Positions 34,212 through 43,513 of a stretch of DNA of 48,845 nucleotides are shown one piece after another. The stretch's first letter is position 1. The number at the start of each line of letters is the position of its first letter. The notes beneath the pieces are model-generated. The model saw only the letters and a program-made list of their open reading frames with translations, did not search any database and was not told the DNA's origin. This DNA comes from Acidobacteriaceae bacterium (GTDB lineage Bacteria; Acidobacteriota; Terriglobia; Terriglobales; Acidobacteriaceae): the NCBI GenBank assembly GCA_003131315.1, contig PKUV01000097.1, positions 1 to 48,845 on the forward strand, written 5' to 3'. The translations under genes were made by a program, and so were the position numbers.

Positions 34212-35942
34212 ATGAGTCCGAATACGAAGACCTTGTTTCTCTCCTTGTTGTTGTTCCTGTTCGTACCAGTGGCTGGAAGCGAAGACAAGAACCAAACAGC
34301 TACCACATTCACTGCTCGAACAGAAATGGTGTTGGTCCCGGTTGTGGTCACGGATAAATCAGGTGCCCACACCGCGGGCATAACCAAGGATGACTTCGAG
34401 ATCCTGGAAAATGGCAAAGCCAAGCCAATCGCCTCGTTCGAAGAAATCAAGAGCACGACAAGTCGGCCGGCCCGCGTCGCCAACCCGCGGGGCGTTTACA
34501 GCAACGCTCTTAGTGTCGATGCCAGCCCCAAACGCCTGACGATTTTTGCGATTGATTTGGTCAACACTCCCTTCATGGACCAAGCCTATGCGCGCCAACA
34601 ACTCATGAAGTATCTTGCGAGTCGTGTCTCAAGCCAGGAACCGATTGCTTTGGTCGCCATCAAAAGGAACGGAATCAAAGTGCTGCACGATTTCACTGCG
34701 GACCCGGCGGTTCTTGTTCAGGCACTTAAGCGCGTCACCGGTGAAATCCCCGCGCTCAACGGAGGCAGCGCTGGCGACGCGGTAGCCGTTGCCGGCGATA
34801 CAACCGGTAACGATTTGAGAGACTTTGTCAGTGAGAACGCAGAATATGTGGCACTCGCCGAGCGGCAGGCAATCACCGTGACGCTGGAGTCGTTTCAGCA
34901 TGTCGCCGAGGCGTATGCCGGTGTTCCGGGCCGAAAATCGTTAATCTGGGCCACCGCGGCTTTTCCTTTTGCCTTAGACCCCGTAAGCGGGACGATTATG
35001 TTGCCCCATGTCTTCTCCCAAGGCAGCACCACGATAGCAGGCGGAGGCATGGATCGCACGATGTCCCACAGTGGCGAGATGGCTCCCTTGCCCGACGATA
35101 CCCAGGTGCGCGTCGCGGATGATCTGAAATCCCTGGAACCGCTGTACCAGCGCACCCTCCAAATGCTCAACGATGCCGGCATCTCCGTCTATCCAGTCGA
35201 TGCCCGCGGCTTGATGGTCTTTTTCCCGGGAGCCAATGTGAGTCAGATCCAGGGCCTGGGATCCGTCAAAGAAGCCATCTTCGAAGCTACTCGCGATACC
35301 ATGGTCGGTTTCGCCGACATGACGGGAGGCAAAGCTTTCTATAACCGAAACGATTTGGACGTGGCGTTTCAAAAGGCGGCTGACGATTCCTCAACTTACT
35401 ACATGCTGGGCTATTACCTGGATAAGAATGCCAAACCCGGGTGGCACAAGTTGCAGGTTAAAGTGAGACGGGGAGGGACGGAAGTACGGGCCCGGAACGG
35501 TTTTTTTGTAACCGACGCCAAGAAAGTGGACAACCGCAAAATAGATATCAGTCTTGCGCTGGTTTCCCCCCTGGACTATACGGGAGTGCCGCTCAGCGTG
35601 CGCTGGACCAGCCTGCAAGCAGCCGGGGCCAAGAAGAAAATCCATTTTCAGATCACTCTGCCCCCAAATGCCAACATAGTAGACACTACGAACAATAACT
35701 TTGTGAGTTTAGAATTTGTCGCCTTAGTTCGAACACCCAGTGGCGATCCGGCCGACCAGTTCTCCCAGCACGTCGAAACAAATTTTAAGCCGGATAGCTT
35801 GCAGTCTTTCCAAAAGGACGGTCTGAACTACGGCAACGATGTGATTGTGCCCCCTGGAGAATATTCCGTGCGCTTTGTCGTGCGGAACAATGTGGATGGA
35901 CGGATGGGTAGCGTGATGGCTTCGTTGCGGGTGACGCCTTAG
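34212..35942 (+). CDS. Secreted VWFA-related protein, acidobacterial type
   Basis: The 576-residue product has a signal peptide (TKTLFLSLLLFLFVPVAGS), then the family opening TEMVLVPVVVTDKSGAHTAGITKDDFEILENGK. A degenerate von Willebrand A region follows (RLTIFAIDLVNTPFMDQAYARQQLMKYL), with Asp present but the MIDAS not clearly complete. Near residue 430 is YYMLGYYLDKNAKPGWHKLQVKVRRGGTEVRARNGFF, another family mark. Many copies occur in acidobacterial genomes, often near TonB receptors as here. The function is unknown. GGTGGAG precedes the ATG at 34212. Confidence 0.85.
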   Translation: MSPNTKTLFLSLLLFLFVPVAGSEDKNQTATTFTARTEMVLVPVVVTDKSGAHTAGITKDDFEILENGKAKPIASFEEIKSTTSRPARVANPRGVYSNALSVDASPKRLTIFAIDLVNTPFMDQAYARQQLMKYLASRVSSQEPIALVAIKRNGIKVLHDFTADPAVLVQALKRVTGEIPALNGGSAGDAVAVAGDTTGNDLRDFVSENAEYVALAERQAITVTLESFQHVAEAYAGVPGRKSLIWATAAFPFALDPVSGTIMLPHVFSQGSTTIAGGGMDRTMSHSGEMAPLPDDTQVRVADDLKSLEPLYQRTLQMLNDAGISVYPVDARGLMVFFPGANVSQIQGLGSVKEAIFEATRDTMVGFADMTGGKAFYNRNDLDVAFQKAADDSSTYYMLGYYLDKNAKPGWHKLQVKVRRGGTEVRARNGFFVTDAKKVDNRKIDISLALVSPLDYTGVPLSVRWTSLQAAGAKKKIHFQITLPPNANIVDTTNNNFVSLEFVALVRTPSGDPADQFSQHVETNFKPDSLQSFQKDGLNYGNDVIVPPGEYSVRFVVRNNVDGRMGSVMASLRVTP

Positions 35943-36114
35943 ACTGCGGAGCGTCACCTCAGCCATCATCCTTTCACGCGGGAGTACGCCCTGCTTCGCT
36001 ATCGTCGAAGGCGTCACTGAATAAACGAGCCTTCGTCGTCGGCGATGAAGGGCACCTTCAGTTCGAGCGCCAGCGCTCTGATTGAATGCCCCACTGAAAT
36101 GCACGTGCGGTTTT

Positions 36115-37830
36115 CTACTTTTCTGTTCTGTCCCGCTGCTGTTTCGCGTCTTCGGTTCGGCCCATGTGTTCGTAGGCTTCGGCGAGGGAGAGGTGTGCGG
36201 GGGCGAAGGCGGGCAGGCGTCCCGTGGCGATTTCAAGGTGGACGATGGCGGTTTTGAAGTCACCGGTTTTTAGCAGGGTTGCGCCGATTTCGTAGTGCGC
36301 CCAGGCGGAGTCGGGCTGGAGTTCGATCGCTTTGTGCAGATGCTTGGCCGCGTCGGCGTATTGCGCCTTCCGGGCCAGCGCCGAGCCGAGCGTGTATTGC
36401 GCCAAGTAAAGGTTGGGGTCGGCGGAGACTACGGGACCGAGCGCGGCAATGGCGCGATCCGGCCTCGACTGGTCGCGAGCCGAAGCTGCTTCGATCACTT
36501 TATTGGCGGTCGCTATTTTGTCTTTGGGATCGGTTCCTGCAACCGAGGCGGCAGAGCCCGACGACTTTTGCAGTCCGATGTATCCGAGCGACGCCAGTTT
36601 CTGCATTTCGGAAGAACTCAACTCCGCGGAAGACTTGCCGGCCTCGCCGCTGAAACGGCGGTCGAAATTGTCGAGCTGCGCGGCCATCGTGTCGAGCGTC
36701 GCCTTCGAACTCTGGGCCAGGTTGTGAGCCGCGCCCGGGTCTGCGGTCAAGTCGTAGAGTTCGGGCTTGGGGGCGCGAATGTAGAGATACTTGCCGGCGC
36801 GCCAGGATTCCAGCGGGCTCCAGCCGAATCCGCGTTGGGGCAGATCGGCGCGGGAATACACGGGCTGGTCACTCCCACTACCGCTGCCGCCGCTGGCTTT
36901 CGCGATGCGTAACAGCGACTGTCCCTGCATCTGCGAGGGCACCGGGATCGCGGCGATTTCAAGCAGGGTAGGAGCGATGTCCACGAGCCTTACCTTCGCG
37001 GCTACTCGGGCTGGCTTCGCGGCGGGCTGGCCTTGAGGAAGTTTTATGAGCAGCGGGACATGAATGGTCTCGTCGTAGAGAAAAACACCGTGTGCGTCTT
37101 CGCCGTGGGCGCCCAGGCTCTCGCCGTGGTCGGCGACGATGATCACCGCGGTATTTTCGTAGATTTTCCGTTGTTGCAAGGCGCTGATTAATTTGCCGAT
37201 GGCTGCATCGGCCGCGGTGATGGCGGAATTGTAGGAAGTGCTGGGTGCGCGCGCATCGGCGATATGAACCCAGAGAAAAAACTGTCCTTGTCCTTGCGCG
37301 TTGTGGTCCAACCAGGCAGCGGCGCGGGCGACGACTTGGTCTCCTCGGCGCTCAGTTACGGGAGGACGGGCATCACCGGGGATCGAGGGCCGATAGCCGG
37401 CGTCGTAAGTCTGGAAGCCGCGGTCGAATCCCTGTGCCAGCCCGTTCCACGGGTCGAGATCGATGGAGCCAACAAAGGCGGCGGTCCGGTAGGCTTGCGT
37501 CTTCAGCAGGTCCGGGAGGTAAAGCAGCGATGACGATAGCGTACCGCCAATCTCGCTCATGCCGGTGCTCTGAGGGTACGCTCCGGAAAGAATGGTCGCG
37601 TGCGAAACAACGCTGGCCGGCGCCTGGGCGTAGGCATGCTCGAAGACGATGCTTTCCCCGGCGAGACGATCGAGGTTGGGCGTAAGCGCGCCCTTGGCGC
37701 CGAGAAAGCCCATGCGGTCGGCGCGGGCGGAATCGAGGGTGATCAGCACTAGGTTGGGTTTCGATGCGGCTGCGGCGAAAGAGAAAGTAAGAAAGATCAG
37801 ACTCACGCCGGCAACGACTTTTCGGATCAT
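36115..37830 (-). CDS. Sulfatase-like hydrolase with C-terminal TPRs
   Basis: Exported alkaline-phosphatase-superfamily enzyme. The signal peptide (MIRKVVAGVSLIFLTFSFAAAA) leads to NLVLITLDSARADRMG (metal-binding Asp33). The usual nucleophile block is AQAPASVVSHATILSG, where Ser73 stands in the nucleophile position, not the Cys of true sulfatases. Metal ligands follow in IIVADHGESLGAHGEDAHGVFLYDE. The last 120 residues carry about three TPRs (YTLGSALARKAQYADAAKHLHKAIELQPD). I expect phosphoester or phosphoglycerol transfer/hydrolysis, not sulfate. The start at 37830 is chosen for the signal peptide; the frame is open to 37938. Confidence 0.83.
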   Translation of the reverse strand: MIRKVVAGVSLIFLTFSFAAAASKPNLVLITLDSARADRMGFLGAKGALTPNLDRLAGESIVFEHAYAQAPASVVSHATILSGAYPQSTGMSEIGGTLSSSLLYLPDLLKTQAYRTAAFVGSIDLDPWNGLAQGFDRGFQTYDAGYRPSIPGDARPPVTERRGDQVVARAAAWLDHNAQGQGQFFLWVHIADARAPSTSYNSAITAADAAIGKLISALQQRKIYENTAVIIVADHGESLGAHGEDAHGVFLYDETIHVPLLIKLPQGQPAAKPARVAAKVRLVDIAPTLLEIAAIPVPSQMQGQSLLRIAKASGGSGSGSDQPVYSRADLPQRGFGWSPLESWRAGKYLYIRAPKPELYDLTADPGAAHNLAQSSKATLDTMAAQLDNFDRRFSGEAGKSSAELSSSEMQKLASLGYIGLQKSSGSAASVAGTDPKDKIATANKVIEAASARDQSRPDRAIAALGPVVSADPNLYLAQYTLGSALARKAQYADAAKHLHKAIELQPDSAWAHYEIGATLLKTGDFKTAIVHLEIATGRLPAFAPAHLSLAEAYEHMGRTEDAKQQRDRTEK

Positions 37831-38068
37831 GACAGTAAGTGTAAAGGCTGCGCCGCCATTGATCAAAACCTGCAATGCCATGGATTGGGAACGAATCCTG
37901 GCGGACGGAGGCCGGACCTTTTCACTCAACCTTTTCACTCAATCCCCAGTTTTGACGCCCATGCAACTCCGCGTACAATCTATGTACCTGCTCCTCGGGA
38001 TCTCCAGTCTCGTGGTGATGCCGTGATCGCCACCCATCTTTAGCCAGGAAGCCGGACCAATATTTGCA

Positions 38069-40075
38069 GTGACCGTGCCCTTCAGAAAACGTCTTCGGCT
38101 GGTGTGCCTGCTGGCTTTGTGCGCGGCGGGCTTGAGCCTGCTTCTTTCCTGCCAGCACGCGCGGGGCGGAGCGGTTGGGTCCAGGAAGCTGATCATCCTG
38201 GGCATTGACGGGCTCGACCCGGACCTGCTCACGAAGTTCATGGCGGAGGGCAAGATGCCGAACTTCGCCCGGCTGGCCGAGCAGGGATCGTTCCGGCGTT
38301 TGACGACGAGCATCCCGCCGCAAAGCCCGGTGGCGTGGTCGAACCTGATAACGGGAATGAATGCCGGCGGGCACGGAATCTTTGATTTCATCCACCGCGA
38401 TCCGAAAACCTTTCAGCTTTATTTTTCCACGTCGCGGGTAGAAGGCCCAAAGCATAGTTTTCATGTCGGAAGTTGGGTGATCCCGCTAGGCAGCGGCACG
38501 GCGGAACAGTTGCGGCACGGCAAGGCGTTCTGGGAGATTCTGGACGAACAAAGCGTGCCCAATTATGTTTACCGCATTCCGGCAAATTTCCCGCCGATCG
38601 CCGCGAAAGGGAAGACTCTTTCCGGCATGGGCACGCCCGATCTGCGCGGTACGTATGGCACGTTTACTTTCTACACCGATGACCCGACAGCGGCGGTGGG
38701 AGCCGTCGAGGGCGGGGAAGTGGTGCAGGTCGAAGTGAAGAACAATCGGGTCGCGACCAATCTGATTGGACCGGACAACACGTTTCGGAAGAACTCGCCT
38801 CCCTCTACCGAGCCTTTCACCGTTGACGTGGATCCGCTGGAATCGGTTGCGCGCATCGGCTTGCAGGACCAGCAGTTCGTTCTGAAAGAAGGCGAATGGA
38901 GTGGATGGGTTCCGGTGGAATTTCAGCTCATGCCCATTTTTGGCAATATGATTGGCAATGTGAAGGGGATCTGCCGCTTTTATCTCAAGCAGACGCATCC
39001 ACGTTTTCAACTTTACGTATCGCCCATCAATATTGACCCGGCAAATCCCGCTCTGCCCATCTCCACGCCATCGAGTTACTCGCGCGATTTGGCGAAACAA
39101 ATCGGCGAATTCCACACTCAAGGAATTGCCGAAGACACGAAGGCGCTCACCGTTGGCGTGCTCGACGATAAAGAGTATCTGGAACAGGCGCACACGGTGC
39201 TCGCCGAGCATCGGCGCGCGTTCGATGCGGAGTTCCCAAAATTTCACCAGGGCCTGTTCTTCTTTTATTTCTCGAGCCTCGATCTGAACGGGCACATGAT
39301 GTGGCGGCTGACCGATCCACAGCATCCTGCGTACAACCCCGCGCTCGCGGCGCAGTACGGCACGGCTCTCGAGGAGTTTTACGAACAGATTGATCAGGTG
39401 CTCGGCGAGGTGATGCCGAAGGTCGATGACAATACGACGCTGCTCGTGCTTTCGGACCACGGATTTGCTCCCTACCGGCATTCCTTCAATCTGAATACGT
39501 GGTTGTTGAACAATGGCTACATCACTCGGAAAGCAGGCGCCAGCGGCGATGCGAGCGAGCCTTTCTCCGATGTGGATTGGAGCCGCACGCGCGCCTACGG
39601 GTTGGGGTTGAACGGACTTTATCTGAATGTGCGCGGACGCGAGCGTGAGGGCATTGTCGAGTCTGGCGCTCAGGCCGACGCGCTGCTGCAGGAAATCCGG
39701 CAGAAGCTTTTGGAGGTTCGCGATCCGAAGGATGGTTCTCAGGTGATTACGCGAATCGATCTGGCAAGTGAAGCCTACCAGGGCCCATACGCGCGCACGG
39801 GTCCGGATGCGCTCGTCGGCTACAACCGCGGGTATCGCGCGGGATGGAAAACGATTCTGGGTGCGTTCCCGGCGGACGTGCTCGAGGACAACACGAATGC
39901 GTGGAGCGGCGATCATTGTATGGACTTCACGAAGGTGCCGGGAGTGCTGTTGAGCAACCGCAAGATTGAAGCGCAGGCTCCGGCGCTGACCGACATCGCA
40001 CCCACGATTCTGTCCGAATTCGGAATCGCGAAAACGAAGGATATGATGGGGCAGTCGGTGTTTCAGCCGCGCTAG
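38069..40075 (+). CDS. AlkP-superfamily phosphohydrolase/phosphomutase, lipoprotein form
   Basis: The 668-residue product matches the predicted AlkP-superfamily phosphohydrolase/phosphomutase group (COG3379-like). It starts with GTG and has a lipoprotein signal (LSLLLSC, Cys28), so it acts outside the cytoplasm. Catalytic features are IILGIDGLDPD (Asp47), SPVAWSNLITGMNAGGHGIFDF (Ser86 as the likely nucleophile), VLSDHGFAPYRHSFN and AWSGDHCMDFTKVPGVLLS. The substrate is unknown. It is the first of four plus-strand genes and is clearly paralogous to the one at 41256. It diverges from the sulfatase-like gene across 238 bases. Confidence 0.85.
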   Translation: MTVPFRKRLRLVCLLALCAAGLSLLLSCQHARGGAVGSRKLIILGIDGLDPDLLTKFMAEGKMPNFARLAEQGSFRRLTTSIPPQSPVAWSNLITGMNAGGHGIFDFIHRDPKTFQLYFSTSRVEGPKHSFHVGSWVIPLGSGTAEQLRHGKAFWEILDEQSVPNYVYRIPANFPPIAAKGKTLSGMGTPDLRGTYGTFTFYTDDPTAAVGAVEGGEVVQVEVKNNRVATNLIGPDNTFRKNSPPSTEPFTVDVDPLESVARIGLQDQQFVLKEGEWSGWVPVEFQLMPIFGNMIGNVKGICRFYLKQTHPRFQLYVSPINIDPANPALPISTPSSYSRDLAKQIGEFHTQGIAEDTKALTVGVLDDKEYLEQAHTVLAEHRRAFDAEFPKFHQGLFFFYFSSLDLNGHMMWRLTDPQHPAYNPALAAQYGTALEEFYEQIDQVLGEVMPKVDDNTTLLVLSDHGFAPYRHSFNLNTWLLNNGYITRKAGASGDASEPFSDVDWSRTRAYGLGLNGLYLNVRGREREGIVESGAQADALLQEIRQKLLEVRDPKDGSQVITRIDLASEAYQGPYARTGPDALVGYNRGYRAGWKTILGAFPADVLEDNTNAWSGDHCMDFTKVPGVLLSNRKIEAQAPALTDIAPTILSEFGIAKTKDMMGQSVFQPR

Positions 40076-40095
40076 GCCCTGTGGTGCACGCGCGA

Positions 40096-40161
40096 TTCGT
40101 ATCAGGGCACGCCTTCAGGCGTGCCGAAAACGACGATTTGGAATGAATCCGCCTTTAGGCG
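40096..40161 (-). repeat. Two-hairpin dyad with TTCGTATCAG boundary
   Basis: TTCGTATCAG (40096-40105) directly abuts GGCACGCC/GGCGTGCC around TTCA (40106-40125). After 24 bases comes CGCC/GGCG around TTTA (40150-40161). Read on the minus strand this is the same element as 10745-10809, with stems that differ in sequence but keep pairing. Confidence 0.8.
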
Positions 40162-40226
40162 CTGGATGCCGGAATTCAAGTTTCGCCACGGGCTGTTAGG
40201 CGCTGCGATTACGAACGGGAGAAATC

Positions 40227-40433
40227 ATGTTTGGTTCACACAAAGTGAAGATCGAAGGCGAACTGCTGGAGAAGGTCAAGCAGTGTTCGGATGCCGCGGG
40301 ATACGAATCGATCGACGAATTCGTGATCCACATGCTGGAAAAGGAAACCAAAAAAATCCTGCCGACGGAAGAGAGCAACACGTCGAAGGAAGACATACAG
40401 AAACGGCTGCGCGGATTAGGGTACATCGAATAG
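40227..40433 (+). CDS. Small protein, ribbon-helix-helix-like
   Basis: A 68-residue protein beginning MFGSHKVKIEGELLEKVKQCSDAAGYESIDEF, with a good GGGAGAAA before the ATG. A short strand, a helix, and the GYESIDEFVIHMLEKE pattern recall ribbon-helix-helix proteins of the CopG/Arc type. The C-terminal half is charged and has DIQKRLRGLGYIE. No membrane segment or signal is present. It lies between the two AlkP-superfamily genes, one base before the next start, so it is probably part of their operon; DNA binding is a guess. Confidence 0.7.
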   Translation: MFGSHKVKIEGELLEKVKQCSDAAGYESIDEFVIHMLEKETKKILPTEESNTSKEDIQKRLRGLGYIE

Positions 40434-40434
40434 C

Positions 40435-41259
40435 TTGACTGTTCTCTCCAAACCGATGGCTGGTTATGCCGTGGCAATCGCGGCGTTCAAGCTCTTTCTG
40501 CTGACCAGCCCGCTGGCGATTGTAGTTGTTGTGTCGCTGGTCGTTGGATTGCTGATGGTGGTCTTGTTCGGCTACACGTCGGATCAGAAAGCCATCGGAA
40601 TTGCGAAGGATCAACTGAAGGCCCATTTGCTGGCTGTGCGCCTGTATCGGGATCAGATTCCGGTGGTGATGGGTTCTTACGGCAAGATCCTGCGCGGTAC
40701 CGGGCGCTACCTGAAACTCGCCTTCAAGCCGCTGCTGTACGTCATCATTCCGATTACTTTGTTGATGGTGCAGATCGATCGTTATCTGGGTGCAACGCCG
40801 CTTCCTCCGAACGCGCCGTTTCTTTTGACGGTTCACACGACCGGAAGCGACGCGCTGAATGACGTAACGCTGGACCTTCCGCCCGAGATTACGATGACTG
40901 CGCCTCCGGTGCATGTTCCGGCAGGAAATGAGATTGTCTGGCGACTGGCCGGCTCAAAAGAGGGAAAATATGAAGTGAAGATCGCCGCGGCTGGCCAGAG
41001 CGCGGCGAAAGCTGTTTGCGTGGGGAGTGACCTGGCGCGAATTTCGACGGTCCGCTTGCGGGGACAATTCTGGGAGCGTATGTTCTCGTCGGCGGAGCCG
41101 GCGCTGCCGGAGAATAGTCCGATCGAGTCCATTTCGATTAATTACCCGGATCGCAATATCGAGATCGCGGGCTATGGTATGAACTGGATTTGGCTGTTCT
41201 TCATCTTGTCGATGGTTGCAGGATTTATTTTCAAGGAACTTTTGGGAATTCAAATATGA
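40435..41259 (+). CDS. Membrane protein, possible Oxa1/DUF106-like core with Ig-like insertion
   Basis: The 274-residue protein starts with TTG at 40435, one base after the previous stop. Predicted layout: a transmembrane helix around residues 24-46; a cytoplasmic basic helical segment (SDQKAIGIAKDQLKAHLLAVRLYRD); a second helix about 97-118 (FKPLLYVIIPITLLMVQI); an extracytoplasmic beta-rich domain of about 125 residues; and a last helix (WIWLFFILSMVAGFIF). The first half looks to me like the small Oxa1-superfamily proteins (DUF106, EMC3), with an Ig-like domain inserted before the third helix. This is by eye only. Its stop overlaps the next start (ATGA). Confidence 0.65.
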   Translation: MTVLSKPMAGYAVAIAAFKLFLLTSPLAIVVVVSLVVGLLMVVLFGYTSDQKAIGIAKDQLKAHLLAVRLYRDQIPVVMGSYGKILRGTGRYLKLAFKPLLYVIIPITLLMVQIDRYLGATPLPPNAPFLLTVHTTGSDALNDVTLDLPPEITMTAPPVHVPAGNEIVWRLAGSKEGKYEVKIAAAGQSAAKAVCVGSDLARISTVRLRGQFWERMFSSAEPALPENSPIESISINYPDRNIEIAGYGMNWIWLFFILSMVAGFIFKELLGIQI

Positions 41260-43424
41260 AGGAAAAGGGTGGAGCAGGTAACAAGCATTGGTTGTGCAGT
41301 CCCTTCGCGGGGAAGCGTGCCCGCGCTTCACTTTTTTTCTTGCTGCTAGCGGTCGTCCTGTTTCCGACGCTCAGTCATGCCTACGCCGGTCCCGGAGCGG
41401 GATTTGCGGTGCTGTCATCCTTCTGGGCGATCTTTGTTGCGTTCCTCTATTCGTTCTACGCGCTGATGACGTGGCCATTTCGCCAGTTGTTCCGCTTTCT
41501 CCGGCGGCGAAACGCATACGGGAAGGCGACGTTTGAGCGAGCGGTGATTTTGGGATTCGACGGTATGGATCCGGATCTCGCCGATCGATTTATGAACGAA
41601 GGCCGGCTGCCGAACCTGGCGAAGTTGCGGGAAAAAGGAACCTTCAGCAAGCTGCGCACGACGTTTCCCGCGATTTCTCCGGTGGCATGGTCGACGTTCA
41701 TGACCGGGGTGAATCCTGGCAAACACAACATTTACGACTTTCTGGCGCGCGATACCAGCAACTATCTTCCATTTCTTTCGTCGGCTGAAATCAAGGGGCC
41801 GAAGCGCCATCTAAAGATTGGCAAATATTCCATTCCATTCGGCAAAACAGAAATCAAGGGCATGCGCAAGGGCACGCCGTTTTGGCACTGGCTGGGCAAT
41901 GCGGGAATTTTCAGTTCCGTGATTCGCGTTCCCGTCACGTTTCCGCCGGAGAAGTTTCAGGGCGTGCTGCTTTCCGGGATGTGTGTGCCCGACCTGAAGG
42001 GCAGCCAAGGCACGTTTTGCCTGTGTACGACCCGCGCTTCCAGCGACAAGTTTCGCGAAGGCGGCGTGCGCGTGCCCATCGAGCGCAAGAACGGCGTTTG
42101 TCGTTCCTACGTTCCCGGGCCGGAGAATCCATTGTTGGAAAAAGCTGGCGAACTGCGCGTGGATTTCGAAATTCGCCCGGAGCTGGGATCAAGATCGGCG
42201 CGCTTCGTGTTTGGTTCTGAAAAGTTCACGATGAAGGTCGGGGAGTACTCGGAGTGGATTCCGGCTGAATTCAAGGCGGGAATGGGCTTCACGGCGCACG
42301 GCATCTGCCGCTTCTATCTCAAGGAACTTTCGCCGGAGGTTGAAGTCTATGTCACGCCGGTGAACATCGATCCTGGGCATCCCGACCTGCCGATCTCGCA
42401 CCCGGTCACGTATTCCATTTATCTGGCCAAGCTCTTTGGGCCGTATGCGACGCTCGGCTTGGCAGAAGACACGTGGGCGCTTAACGAGCACGTGCTGGAT
42501 GACGATGCCTTCCTGGCGCAGGCTTACGGCAATCACGAAGATCGCGAGCGGATGCTTTTTGATGCGCTCGATAAAACGAAGCAGGGACTTTGCGCGTGTG
42601 TTTTCGATACGACCGACCGCGTGCAGCACATGTTCTGGCGCTATCTGGAAGAAGACCATCCGGCAGCGCGCGACGTGCCGCACAGCCAGCATCCCCCGGT
42701 GATTCAGGAACTGTATGAGCGCATGGATCGCCTCATCGGGCGCGTGATGGGAAAAATTGATGAAGACACGCTGCTGATGGTGATCTCCGATCATGGATTC
42801 AAGTCGTTTGCACGCTGCATGAACGTGAATGCGTGGCTGCATCAGAACGGATATCTCACGCTGAAGGATGGCAAGACCGAGAGTGGCGACTGGTTCGAAG
42901 ACGTGGATTGGTCGCGCACCCGCGCTTACACCATGGGCCTCAACGGGCTTTATCTGAATATCAAAGGCCGCGAGAAGCAGGGAATTGTAGATCCGGTCGA
43001 AGCCGACGCGTTGAAAGACGAGCTGCAAAAAAAGCTGGATGGGCTCGTCGATCCGGCTTCCGGCGCCGTTGGCATCACCGGCGTGTTTATTACGGACGCG
43101 TTTTATCGTGGACCGTATACAGAGAACGCGCCCGATCTGCTGGTCGGTTACGGAGCCGGCTATCGCGCCTCGTGGGATTCGGTGATGGGCAAAGTTACCG
43201 GGCAGGTTTTCGAGGACAATACCAAGGCGTGGAGCGGCGACCACTGCATCGACCCACGGCTCGTCCCTGGAGTTCTGTTTTCGAGCCACAAGTTCATCGA
43301 AGACAAGCCCGCGATTGTGGATGTGGCGCCTACGATTTTGAAATTGTTTGGCCTCGCGCTACCCGCGCATTTCGACGGGAAGGCGTGGAACTTGGCGACG
43401 AAAGCGTCCGCGCATCAGGGTTGA
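41256..43424 (+). CDS. AlkP-superfamily phosphohydrolase/phosphomutase, membrane-anchored form
   Basis: Paralogue of the enzyme at 38069. The 722-residue product has two N-terminal hydrophobic segments (about 25-43 and 48-75, with AYAGPGAGF between) and then a very basic stretch (RQLFRFLRRRNAYGK). By the positive-inside rule the catalytic domain is cytoplasmic. Motifs: VILGFDGMDPD (Asp102), SPVAWSTFMTGVNPGKHNIYDF (Ser141), MVISDHGFKSFARCMNVN and AWSGDHCIDPRLVPGVLFS. The ATG at 41256 overlaps the preceding TGA by two bases, so translational coupling is likely. The substrate is unknown. Confidence 0.85.
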   Translation: MKEKGGAGNKHWLCSPFAGKRARASLFFLLLAVVLFPTLSHAYAGPGAGFAVLSSFWAIFVAFLYSFYALMTWPFRQLFRFLRRRNAYGKATFERAVILGFDGMDPDLADRFMNEGRLPNLAKLREKGTFSKLRTTFPAISPVAWSTFMTGVNPGKHNIYDFLARDTSNYLPFLSSAEIKGPKRHLKIGKYSIPFGKTEIKGMRKGTPFWHWLGNAGIFSSVIRVPVTFPPEKFQGVLLSGMCVPDLKGSQGTFCLCTTRASSDKFREGGVRVPIERKNGVCRSYVPGPENPLLEKAGELRVDFEIRPELGSRSARFVFGSEKFTMKVGEYSEWIPAEFKAGMGFTAHGICRFYLKELSPEVEVYVTPVNIDPGHPDLPISHPVTYSIYLAKLFGPYATLGLAEDTWALNEHVLDDDAFLAQAYGNHEDRERMLFDALDKTKQGLCACVFDTTDRVQHMFWRYLEEDHPAARDVPHSQHPPVIQELYERMDRLIGRVMGKIDEDTLLMVISDHGFKSFARCMNVNAWLHQNGYLTLKDGKTESGDWFEDVDWSRTRAYTMGLNGLYLNIKGREKQGIVDPVEADALKDELQKKLDGLVDPASGAVGITGVFITDAFYRGPYTENAPDLLVGYGAGYRASWDSVMGKVTGQVFEDNTKAWSGDHCIDPRLVPGVLFSSHKFIEDKPAIVDVAPTILKLFGLALPAHFDGKAWNLATKASAHQG

Positions 43425-43484
43425 AATTCTTGGTCGTCGGAGATCGAGTGCTGCGCCCGGAATTGAGGGCTCGACCTAACGTTG

Positions 43485-43504
43485 GACGGGCGAGGACGCC
43501 CGTC
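43485..43504. terminator. GACGGGCG palindrome between convergent genes
   Basis: GACGGGCG and CGCCCGTC around AGGA form an 8-bp GC-rich stem in the 89-base gap between convergent stop codons. It could terminate both transcripts, although no T-tract follows. The same arms occur inside the MFS gene at 22348-22367. Confidence 0.5.
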
Positions 43505-43513
43505 GCTCCACCG

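Noticed and set aside
36115-37830. Calling the TPR protein a true sulfatase
   Set aside because: The Cys/Ser-x-Pro-x-Arg formylglycine motif is absent; the nucleophile region is PASVVSHATILSG, as in phosphoester-type relatives.
42189-43289. 366-codon minus-strand frame opposite the membrane-anchored AlkP enzyme
   Set aside because: Shadow of a gene with intact catalytic motifs.
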